A DNA stretch of 64,000 bases, from positions 1,240,001-1,304,000 of the forward strand of contig CAJFCV020000004.1 of the NCBI GenBank assembly GCA_904066235.2. The letters are read 5' to 3'. This DNA is from Bursaphelenchus xylophilus (taxonomy: Eukaryota; Nematoda; Chromadorea; Rhabditida; Aphelenchoididae). Of this stretch, positions 22,801-34,800 are shown piece after piece (within the stretch, counting starts at the first letter, position 1; each line of letters begins with the position of its first letter). The notes below the pieces were generated by a model. That model made no database searches, was not told where the DNA came from, and saw only the letters and a list, made by a program, of their open reading frames with translations. A program made the translations under genes and the position numbers.

Positions 22801-25800
22801 AGATACCAGGGTTTACTTTAGCTCAAAAACAAGCTTATGCGATTTCCGTTGCAACAGAGTGCTCATTATTTTCCCGACAAGCTGATATCCCTCTCTTGTC
22901 ATGTCCAATTAGGCTCGCGGACAAATCACATCCCCAAACACGCTTCTCCACTCCCTCTTTCCCTTTTGTTTGCCTGCAACAAATCGCAGTCTCTTGACCA
23001 TTAGTCATCGTTTCGTTGCGACGTGTGAAATGCTCACTTTCGAGTTTCGACAGACACTTGTTTTTTCGTCTTTTCGTCGTTACAATTACGCACAGACAAT
23101 GGGATCCGCAACGTTGAGAAACCTTGCGGAAGAAAGCGAGGTGTCGAGGAGGGGGGAAGCGAATATGAGATGAGTCAGTTGTTAGACGAGGGGATATCAT
23201 ATTGGTTTGGGGTTGGTTGGAAGACGTTTGGGATAACTAGTCGCGCCATAAAGTCTGAAGATTTTTTTGTCGACGTCGCGTGGCAGAGAAGTGCATTTTG
23301 CTAGCGCAATTTATACACGGTGAAATAGGCCTTTTTTGGGCCGCCACTTGCTCCCTGACCTTTTTCGCATAGTGCTAACGCCAAAAATTTCTTTAGCGAC
23401 TTTACGAACGGACTACTAAAGAAAACATAAAATTCGGTAGATAGACACCGAATCAAGCAAAACCTACAGTGACGGACCCGATGTCACGACTTCGCGTGCG
23501 AATTTGCATATTCCCACGGAATGACCGACAAATTGGTATAAAAGGAAGAGAAATCGCCAATTATGATTATATTTATTTTGTGTATTGTTCTTTCACGGTT
23601 GTGTCCAATAAAGTCTACTGTATTGTCTATTTGTCTATTGATTGGTCTATGGTCAGCTCTTGCGAAGTTGGTTCCTCAAGTATTGTGAGTTCATTTGTGA
23701 CGTTGTTTCATTAGTATTGTTAGTCGTTTGTCATAGTTCTGTTAGTCGTTTGTCATCGTGCTTTGTATAGTATTATTTGGGCTTGGGATCAGAAATAGCA
23801 ACTAGATTAGGGACCTTTATATACGTGTCTCACTGAACTCGTCACACCGATCCAGCGGCAAAAAACGTAGCATTTTGCATCCGAGAAGCCTCCAAAATGT
23901 GGCAAAATGCCTCCCTCTCCAATTAAAAAAACTTCGTTTTGAAGGGCCTTTTCTCTCACAAAAAGAGCCGCGCTTTTGAAATCGAAGTTTTTTCACTTGG
24001 AAAGGGAAGCATTTCGCCACATTTTTGATACTTCCCGGATGCAAAACGGTACTTTTTTTGCCACTGGAGGTCACTGTAAGCCTCCGTTGATACCAGTTTT
24101 TTTCTTTTCATGAAAGCCCCAATACAGAATTTCGAAACAACTTTTACGAATCTTTAACAAATTGCGAATACTATTTACAACATGGTGACAATTTATAAGA
24201 CATTTTTAATTTTTACGACTTCCCAATTCGTTTATTGTACATTTTGCGTCACAAACTCGCCAAATTTTCGCCGATTTATCACAAAAAACTCGCGAAAGAA
24301 ACGAGGCAAACGCCCTAGATTACAGTTGTTTTTGTGAGGTCATGAGCAACTCAGTTTGTAGGTGAAAAAATGACGAGGGTATTTTTGAGGGTGATTTGCT
24401 TGGGAGTTCATTTGGGTCGACTTTTTTTGGCGCTACGGCTTTTCGGGTCAACGATACTAGGGATCGACCGATTCGTGTTTGAATGCATAGAGGAGGCTAG
24501 CAGATGGCTTAGCTGGTAAAAATAATAAGATTTACTGGGTCCTAGGATAGCTTATCACTTTTTTGAGGTATTTTACATGCGCTCATACCAATAATATCTA
24601 GTCGGTCATGAACGAAGTATCAATTCCCAAAAGTTTTAGCTTGCGCTTTTCAGGCGCCGCCGGGATATTGAACGATTTTTGGCGCCAAAAGAGTACGCTA
24701 AACGCGGAAAGCGGCCAGAGAGCAAAAGACTTTTTGATCATAACTGAGAATTTTTTCTTTGTTCAAACATTACCCTCTATGGTAGAAATAGGGAAACTTT
24801 TCGTGCCAAGATTCGGCAAAAAACGTCAAATTTTCGCCAACTTTCGATCTAAAAATCTCGGTTGTTTCTGCAAAGCGCGGGCTAGGATTGTCGGATATAT
24901 CGTAGATAAAAATATTCTAAATTTGTGCCAAGTTTCATCAAAATCTGAGCATCGCACTTGGTATACTTCCCCCGCAATGTAAACCCGAGACTCCTGGCTC
25001 GCGCTTTGCAGAAACAACCGAGATTCTTAGGTATCGGAACTAACAAGGGAATAATTTTAGACAAAAAATGAAATAAATGCCAAAAGGAAAGGGAAAAAGA
25101 AAACAATGAGCGCTCATTATTTTCCCGACAGTCCGATATTGCACCTCAAACCCTTTGCAAACATTTTTTGATTGCTTCCTGTTTGCTCCAGCAAGCCTTG
25201 ATCTAATTTTTTGTACCGGATTCCTCTCCCAATTCTTATCATTTCCCTTCCGGTGATTGGAAATTGGCATCAAAACCGATCATGAACCATATGATCCGAA
25301 GGTTGTCGCTTTCGTCAAAACCGTCGACTCGAAAAATCCCGCGAATCGCGTGATCGAAAAAAAACAAATCGATTAGTCGGTGAAATAAATCATTTCCGTC
25401 GGATTTGACGCCTTTTTTCGCTTTTATTCGCTCACCGCCGCCGACGTCGTCGGGGACGATCGTGGGGCTCGTGACGCCGCAGACTCTCGATGCTTCGGCA
25501 TCTCGACGCCGCGCTTCTGCCGTGTTGGTTTTTGGCGTCTAGCGACGAAGGTTATTATCTGGGTGTGTGGGGGGATTTGCTGATGAAGGATAAAGACAAG
25601 GCGGGGCGGCTCAAGGTCTTGATTTACAAGAGCCCATGCACTTTTAGGGTTCAAGCTAAAAGTGCATGGGCTCTGACGTCGCGGAAGATGAATTGCACTG
25701 ATTTTTATACCAGATTTGTGTCGAGTTTCTTTGTTTTATAGCTCGCTGTCTTGTGTTAGGCTTGGCGAAGAAAATGCCTGTAATTTTTTCAATTTTTTCA

Positions 25801-28800
25801 AGCTGCAACATTCAAAGGAGCGTCAAATTTGGTACGCATAAGCTACCTAGGCTACACAGTAATCCCTGAAAATTTTAGGTCACATTTTGTAGGCGCCACG
25901 GAGATATTCATCAATTTTTGTGCGGTTAGAAGTACGGAGAGAGCCATGAAAAAATTCGTTTTGATGGCGTTGCAAATTGCTGGCTTAGAAGTCATCATTA
26001 GGTCTGGAAAATCTTTAGAAAAAAGGCCCAGTGTCCAGGGGCGCAGCAGAGAGGGAAGGGAAAAGAAAATGGTACCCTTCCCAGGCCGGTGTAGAAGAAA
26101 AAAATGGTAAAGGGGACCAGAGTGGGTCAATACAGTGATGGATCTCATCTATTGACAAAAAAACGCATCATTTTGCACCCGGGAAGTATCAAAGAATGTA
26201 GCAAAATGTAGCAAAATACCTCTGCTTTTTCTGAGGGAAAGGGCACGCCCCCTTCAAAACGGAGTTTATTTAGTTGAAGAGGGAGGCATTTTACTACATT
26301 TTTTGATACTTACTAGATGCAAAATGGTACTTTTTTGGCACTGGATCATGTCCGTCGCTGCATGTTGAAAATTTCCTACTTTTGCTGATTACCTTGGTCC
26401 CTCCTTATCATTTTTTTCTTTGACCCTGGCCTGCAGGGTACCCCATCTTCCCTCCTAGCTAGGCCCCTGGACACTGGCTTCTTTCTCTAAGGGGTTTCCG
26501 CACCTGCCGGTGATTTCGATCCCAGCAATTTGCCAATTTATCAAAACTACTTTTTTCCATGGCTTTAAGGTGCCCCTACTCCCCCCCCCGCCCCATGCCC
26601 CTGGGGAACCCCTCCCCTGCCCCTTCAGGCCGATGCCAAACGAAACAAATGCCCCCAGCCCAATGTTTGAACAGCTACGCCCCTGCCAGCGTCTCACAAG
26701 TCAGCAAGCCCCTAAAAATTCTTTTTTTTGCTGCTTTTTCGGCGACAAAAAGTTTGAAAATTAGCCAAAGTCACCGCCAAGTTCATTGTAGTTTGTATTT
26801 ACAATAAAACTGCCGCCTCACTTCGCAAACTACATCCCCTGTTACCTCTGGTTGTCCCATCATTAATCCAGCCCGGCTGAGTCAACACTTTTTCCAACCC
26901 CCCGAAAGTTCGGTCGCAAGATTTGGATGATCAAAAACTTTTTTGATTTCGTAATTGCTCAAGATTCCCGATCCCATCTCTCGGGGCTTCTTTTTGCGTC
27001 GCCAGACGAATGAAATATGCGGCAGAAAATGGTCGCCGCGTCGCGCCGAAGTCATTAATCTCCGAGCAAATCGGCTGCTTCCCTTGTTACATAGAGGGTT
27101 TCAATTCCTTGATAAAACGGGTTGACCCAGTTTTCTCATAACGGAACGAAATTTTTAGGCGCTACGGTAGGTGTAAGGCGACGTAGCTTACTGTAGCTGA
27201 ATTTCTACGGCGTGAAAACTTATTTTGAAGATTTTGTATACGTAGTAGACCTGTCGGGAAGCCGCTGGAGTGATTTTTGTGACATGCACTGTGCGAAAAT
27301 AAAAGTTCTTTTTTGCACTGTGCAATAGGCTTTTTGGATTGTCGCTCGCACCCTGATTTGTTTTGCACAGTGCAAGCGCCATAAATGAGTAGGGGGACTT
27401 TTTGGAAGGGCTAGTGAGTAACTAAAGGTCTGTGGCAAGGAAATTTGCGTCATTTTAGGACAAAACCTTGCTATAAAATAAATTTTGTGATGTGTTGTGA
27501 CAGTTTTTACCGAGGGTTGAATGCATAAAGAAAGTGAAATTTCTGTATAACAAATTACCAGATGTAGAAAGATTTCTTGACTATCGAAGGGGTTCGTCGT
27601 TTTGTAGAAACTTTCTTTTGCTCTAAAGAATACCCATAAGGCCTCTGAAATTGTCACAGGTTCTGTCGCTGCAATCTTTTTCTTTGGAGTAGGTATAGCT
27701 TTGTGTACTTTTGTAACCGAGTGTTTATTTGCATATATTTCGGGAGTACTAGAGAAATACCCCTTAATATTTGAAGTATCAGGCGGTCAGGTAAATGGTA
27801 CCGCAGCATGCTCTGTCGTATCAAAAATGGCCGCCGAGAAAATGAATTGTGTTGCGGAGAAATCAAATTGCTTCTTACTACAGCGACATGATTGCCGCAG
27901 CGACACTGCCTCATTATTTTCATTATTAAGTCCGTTGTAAAGCGGTTGGAGTCGTTTCTGCAACATCCATGCCTCTGGCAGCATGCAAATGGCTTTTTTG
28001 AGCTGACGCACCAACTTTTTTTCAAACTTCATGTCGCAGAATTCGCTGCAGCGACTTTGCAAACATTCTAGTCTTTTTTTCAAACACCTCTACTATTTCA
28101 TTACCACAATTCAATGTTCTCTCTCCTCAGTGTTTCCTACTGTACTGTCCCCAACACTCTTCACCCCTCGAAATTTCCAAAAACGATTGGGTTTTTCTTC
28201 CGCTCCCTGATTACGGTCGACGAATCCGGCGTTCCGTTGTTTTGGTGAAGCGACGAAGGGGCCTTCGGTTTTAATGTAGAATGTAAGAAGGTGTTAAACT
28301 GTCCCCCCGCAGGCGACGAGAGATTGGCGCCGCACCGAAGACGTTGGGGGGAATCGAAATTGTTTTGTATTTGCGAAAACAGCAAATATTGATCTGGAAC
28401 GTTCGCTTTGTGGGGCGACGTCATTGAAATCGAGGGGGAAAAATTCAAATTTAGAGCATGAAAAATGCTTTGTGGTGTAGCTACGGGCCAACACAAAGAG
28501 TAGTAGGCTGTGAAAATCGTAGCCGTAGTTTAATCCAAAAACTTGGATTTCTTTGGCGTTGACGTCTTTCGACCCGCCGAACCGCATGAACTCCTGCCGC
28601 AGAGATGCGTGGACAAGATATCGTTTTTTGGCTTGACCTGGAAGTTGTCGAACGTTGGGTTCAATTTTTTGCGGCGATTTCAAATCTCAGCTGCTTTTCC
28701 GGCGACTTACACGTCTTACGAGTGTGTTCGAGGTGAAACACCTCGTAATTCGGTCAAATCTTGGTTGTGTAAAACACCTAGGCCATGCAGAGGGACACTA

Positions 28801-31800
28801 TGAAAGATATCGAAACTAGGGAAGAGATACGACGAGACTGGCAAGGGAGATAGTGTTTTGACGATCGCAGCTTACTTGTTAGTCGATTTGATCCGAAGAG
28901 GACACTTGACAAAGAGGGCACCGAATGAAAGAGGATACCTAGGCGAAGAATGCAGCTTGAGAAAAGATTTGCAGTATGAGACCTGAACCAGTGGCAAGAA
29001 ACGTACCATTTTGCATCCGGGAAGTATAAAAAAATGTAGCAAAATACCTCCCTCTTCAAGTGAAAAAACTCCGATTTCAAAAGCGTGCCCGCTCTTTTTG
29101 TGAAGGCGCACTCTTCAAAACGAAGTTTTTTCACTTGGAGAGGGAAGCATTTTGCCACATTTTTGACACTTTCCGGATGCAAAATTGTTCGTTTTTTGCC
29201 ACTGGATCAGGTCCCCCACTGTATATGGCAATTGGGACCAAGGCAGATATTTTTTGACTGATCACGTCCCTGGGCTCTCCTTAAAATATAATTTTTTCCT
29301 CAAGATGACCTCTTTGACTGGTTTCCTTCTTTGCCCGGGGTCCTCTTCGTCTAGGTGTCCCCTTCGAATCCAACCGTCTTAGTCGAATTTTCGCTTTTCT
29401 AGAAATAGTGTGCCCCTAAGCCTTTCGGATTAACGGCGGTTTAACAAAGCGCAAGTGAAAATTAAATAAATCTCGATTATATCAAAGAAGGCGTTCGCCA
29501 AACTTTACGCCATGTTTCATCAAGATATCGAGCATATCCGCTTTAGAAAATTTGTTTATATTTTACCACAACTATTTTAACCATTCTAAAGTAATCGGTT
29601 TGTCGGGAAAATAGTGAGTGCTCTGTCGCGGCTCAATCGGGTCGCAGAAGTGAAAAGCAGTTTGATTTTTTCGCGACACAGTTCATTTTCCCTGCATCCA
29701 TGCGATTCTCCATGCGGCAGAGTGCTCATTATTTTCCCGACAAAATGATATTGCCACGGTATCAACGTCCTGCTCAATTTTGAGGTCTTTGTAACCGGGA
29801 AGTTTTCTAACAATTCGATTACCTCTAAAATTCCAATACGTGCTTCTCAGCCATCTTTAAGACCTAAGGCACTTAGGAAAAAGCTTTCTCTATCAAAGTT
29901 TTTGACCAAATACAACTGTCAACCCTGAGTCTACTGCAGTGTAGGATTTGCTCCAGTGGCAAAAAGCGCACCATTTTGCATCCGGGAAGTATCAAAAATG
30001 TGGCAAAATGCTTCCCTCTCCAAGTGAAAAAAACTCCGATTTCAAAAGCGCGCCCGCTCTTTTTGTGAGGAAGTCCTTCAAAACGGAGTTTTTTCACTTG
30101 AAGAGGGAGGTATTTTGCCACATTTTTGATACCTCCCGGATGTAAACTGGTACGTTTTTTGCCACTGGATCAGGTCCCCCCACTGTACGTCCTTTTAAGC
30201 CATTTTTAAAGCCTAAGGCACTTAGAAAAAAAAGTCTCTCTATCAAAGTTCTTGATCCTATCCAACTTATAACCCATTTTCTATTATAAGCAATCCCACA
30301 ATACACCCATATTATAATATATCTTTCTCAGCTCCTATACACCCTCTACCCTCTATCCGCCCCTTATGTCATCGTCTGGCGGATTTATACATCCGAGATC
30401 TGGATTCCAGAAAATTCATCATCCCGCCCCAGACAGCCCGCCTCTTTTATTAGATCAGCAAAGTCGTAGATCATCGCCCAAATCGCGTCACATCACAAAA
30501 CCCACATTCCACAATCCCGCCGCAATTCTGATCACAAATCGGCGACGGTTTCGTCATCACGCGTACGACTCACGTAGCCGACTTCAGAATCCGCACAAAG
30601 CGAAAGTCATCAGTGTCGAAGAAACGCGTTTGCGGCGTTACGAAAGCGCAAGTCGCTCGCGTTACGTCACATTCGGCGAACACCGCGAACGCTTGAGTCA
30701 TAAACGAGAACGTTCGACGGCTTACAACACCCTTGACTCTGCTGCGACGGAGGTTTTATGACGCTGGAATGCCGGCTGATGGAGTTATGAAGAAAAAGGG
30801 ATTTGATAGAGAAAAGATGGACGAGATATCCGAAAAGTGCATCTGATAGTGATGTCTGCAAAGCGGCGCGTTGAAAGGAGCAAAAAGCAGCATGTGGCAT
30901 CGAGTTGAAGCTATATAGGGTGGAATTATAAGTGAGAGGCCCTGTAGGGAGAACTATAGAAACTAGGGGAGAGATACGACGAGTAGAGGTTTGTGAAATC
31001 GTCTTGAAACATGACGAAATGCTACTAGTCAGAGTCGCTAGAGTTCGTAGAGTCGCTACAGTGATCTTACGTCTGCACGATGCTCGGCATTCCAACTTTT
31101 TTTTGCCGTCCGAAAAAACAAAAAAAAATGAGATTTCCCTCTTAAATTTTTGCCAATATCTCGCTAGCCGTAGATCGTAGGGCAAATCTGAAAATTGAGT
31201 TTTAAAGCTGACTTGTCTGTCATTCGGAATATGCTAATTTCGTAATGAAACTCGTTATGTACAACAAGGAAATCGTTGCTGAAAAATGGCAAACTTCAAC
31301 ATTCAATGGCAGGAAAATCGCTTTACTAGTCCATACGGAAAACGTTTTCTACTAGTCCGTTCGCCAAGTTCCCGGATCGATTTTTTTTCGTGTGCACTAT
31401 GCAGAGAAAAAACTTTTAAAAAAGCCTATTGCACGGTGCAAAAGGCAAGAAATTGCACAGGACAGACACTATCATCAGCACCTCTTCAAGATTAGTTTTC
31501 TCCCCAACGCGCTTCAATTCCTCTACCGTAGGCCCTCAATACCCTACTCAATTTACTTCCCACAACCCACAACCTCCTCTCGCTTCCCTCTCTCCCCCTC
31601 ACACACTCTCTCCTCTCCCCAATTTGTTGCCCCCACCTTCAGCGATGCTCCAACGCAATTTCATCGATGATTGGGTCCGTCTCGGGGGTCCCACCCCTTT
31701 GACAAAAATGTCTCAAACGAGCGGAGAAAGTGAAGCAAATGATGGGCGAATTGCCCCCTGGGGGGCTGTGCAGGGGCTCCAGTGTTGGAATGGGGTGAGC

Positions 31801-34800
31801 CGGACGGGACGGTCCATTTGCCCGGAGGCTGCGCGAACCGTTTTTGCGGCTGTTTTTGGTGTGGGTTTTCGTTGAATTTGTTGTCGAAATGGTCAATTGG
31901 TTGGGGTGATGTAAGCTGATTAAAAAAATTCAAGAACCCAGCCTTTCAGGCGTCTTAAATTCTTAAATTTTCCTTATGATCTCTTGATTTTTCGAATTTT
32001 CGTCTGGCAGGCTGCGCCCAGACTTTGTTGTGAAATTTGCTGTTTTTATGCCAAAATATGTTTATGAGTTCGTCTGCAGCAAATACGTGAATTTTCCGCG
32101 ATTTTCGAGTGACTTTTGAAAACAATGGGCGCAGCTCGCCAACAAGTATTTTTTTAAAATAACGTAGTTTATGGTATTTCAAGACGAAAATTGTTCATCG
32201 CCATGTTGAATATGATAAAAAATTATTTATTTTCATATTTTTCAAGGGCCAATTTAATATCTGAAATATTTATGAAATTTTTGCATCTCAGCTAGGGCGC
32301 AGGTCGGCTTATAATAAGAAAAAAAATCGCGTTTCGAATATGCAAATTTTCCTGGTCTTGCTTTCCGAGCTGCCTCGAGCTTTCAAATAGAAAAATGGGG
32401 CCAATTTGATGTCTTGTGTCGGGCGCAGGCTGCCAAGAAAAAATATCGAAATGGACTAAAAATTAGTTTTTTTTATTTTGATGGCGCTGTGGACTAACGT
32501 TAACTCTATTTTTTCATTTTACTCGGTCATTTCTCACATTTCTTCCACTCATTCGGGCGCAGCTCGCCATCACTAAAACTCCAAAACTTCAAAAATTCCG
32601 CTTTGCACTCTTCAAATCTCGGGATCGCCGGCGGCAAAAAAAATCGACTTCCCCATCCCGCCGCTTCACTGTATGTTGCAATTTGCGCGGCGGGTTTCGC
32701 CCCGACGTTTTTCATCATCCTCCTCCACCGTGATCGGCGGGAGGGGCGGTTCGCTTTTTTGCGCCTGGTCGCCCTCTCATTGCAGCTAAAGGGCGGCGAA
32801 GAATTGTGTGCGCTTTCCTTTTCTTATTAATTAAAACGGTCGTATTGAAAAACGAAGGGACGGGAAAAGGTTTCAATTTGTTGTGGCTTCTTTTTTCCTC
32901 TTTTTCCGTCGACGAATTTCGGCTGAGCCGCTGCGGCGGTTAGTCGCGAATTTCTTCGGGGGGCGAAAGCTTTTGTTATGTTGTTCCTGTTTGACCTTGT
33001 TCCTGATGCTTGATCATGCAGCCACACCTTTTTTTCGGTGTGCCGAGAACGGGTTCTGTGCGGGTGTGACGGGTTGCGAAAGTCGGCAGTCTGCGCCCTG
33101 CATTTAATTTTTTTTTGTATTTCATGCAACTTCTACGTTTTATACACTGCTCCTCACTCTATGATAAATGCTGTTTTCTATCAAATTTTCCTAGTAGCAT
33201 CTACTTTTTATTATTAAAAACTAAAATTAAAATTTTTGCCTCAAAAGTATCCAACTTCAAATTTAATGTATCATGTGTAATATTGGGCCAATTAGACAGT
33301 TCTATATCTCATTTTACAGACCATTCCTTCTATTTTTAGCATTCTTGATGCGTCTACAATCACTTATATATCTACCTCAAAAATCGTTCAAAAAATTTGG
33401 GATTGATTTGATGTTGAAGGGTAATATAAAAGGTGCCGGCATCGCAAATTGAGCTATTTCTCGGCAAAACCACCACTACGCCCTCCTTTTACAAGGTCTC
33501 TTATTACTATTAAACACTAAAACAGTAACTTTACAGGACATTTTCTCCATAAAAAAAGCACTAATATGAAGATTTCTGGACTTTTTGATTTTTCCTCTTA
33601 TTTATTCGATTTTCGCCAACTTTATCCCGTCGTATCTCCCACAGCCCTTTGCGTAATCTAGGATATGAATTTCTCTCCCTTTCCATGAACCACTTCTGGC
33701 AGAACACACCCAAAAATGCCTGTTTACACCGCCAAATGTAACTTTCTCCCTTCCCCAATTGCAGCACATAACCAGAGAGCAGCAAGCGCGAGATTGATGG
33801 GCCTTATAAAGGCGCCTCAATTCTGTTTTGGTTCCCCCGATACCGTAGGCAACAGCGTCTTACTCAGAAGCGGGAGAGAGAGATTGTAAACTGCTCTTTT
33901 GCGGGTCTGTCGGGTTCTTGATGTCGTTGCTTGAAGCGGAATTTGCGTGCGTTGCGAAGCGCTTGCTGTGGACGAGGCTGGGCGGAATGTGAGACAAATT
34001 AAGAGTAGAATTTAATTGACTATTTACGATATTACGTCTTTTTTGAGGAATTTTCAGCACCCGGTTTGCAACGGGCTTTGAGATTTTTTTGTATAAAGCT
34101 GATTGAAAACTAGTAAGCTTTCTACTCCGTGGTTTATGAAGGTCTTTGGCGCCTTTGGTGCTACGACTTTTTGGCTAGCGACTGTTCAACGATACTATGG
34201 AGCGCCTCGGTTTGTTGTTGTATGCATGGGGAGGCTTGCAGAAGGCTTATTGTTAGTTAGTAGAAATAATAAGATTTTTAGGGTCCTAGGAGAACTTATC
34301 ATCTTTTTTGAGGCATCTCTCATGTTCTAACATCCATAATATCTAGATAAAACTTATGAATCTTAGTTTTTTCTCCGAAATTTTGGTTTTTTATTTTTTA
34401 TAATAAATCGGGGTAACGATAACTAACCTTAGTAACAGCTAAAATTACAAAAAGTTTACATATTGCAAGTCCTCGCCAAGTCTCCGCCGAGCCTTCCCAG
34501 CGATCTCTAGATCGTTATGCACAGTTTTTTCTCGTTGTACAAAGACTCAACTATATAGTTCAACTGCATTTTGGGACTCTATCAGTCTGTCGGGAAAATA
34601 GTGAGCACAGTTTCGCAGGGGAAATCGCTACGCCGCTGGAAAAAAAGATTGTGTTGCGACAAGATCAAATTGCTTCTCTCTGCAGCGAGCGATCGGCAAC
34701 ACCACATTGTGCTCATTATTTTCCCGTCAGACTGAAATCCGATGGTATGTTTGCTGGCGTATTTTAAAATTTTTGAAAATTGCAATTGTAAGCCTATTTA

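Larger units (their letters stand above)
23467..24076. mobile_element. F1 foldback, copy 10, interrupted by a solo LTR
   Basis: Left CAGTGACGGACCCGA is separated from CCGATCCAGCGGCAAAAAAC by 365 bp. The right arm ends GCCACTGGAGGTCACTG followed by TA. Removing the insert and one CCGA restores an ordinary F1. Confidence 0.8.

Noticed and set aside
25490..25741. 83-codon plus-strand frame starting MLRHLDAALLPCWFLASSDE
   Set aside because: The composition is coding-like at first, but the frame runs through the 25629 hairpin and no exon borders fit.
26570..26600. C-rich tract as a possible G-quadruplex regulator
   Set aside because: A simple CCCCCCCCC-type run in non-genic spacer; no loop spacing pattern or nearby gene supports a role.
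30667..31185. 172-codon minus-strand open frame
   Set aside because: Low-complexity Ser/Phe/Leu text with no splice context; it overlaps the end of the better plus-strand candidate at 30366.
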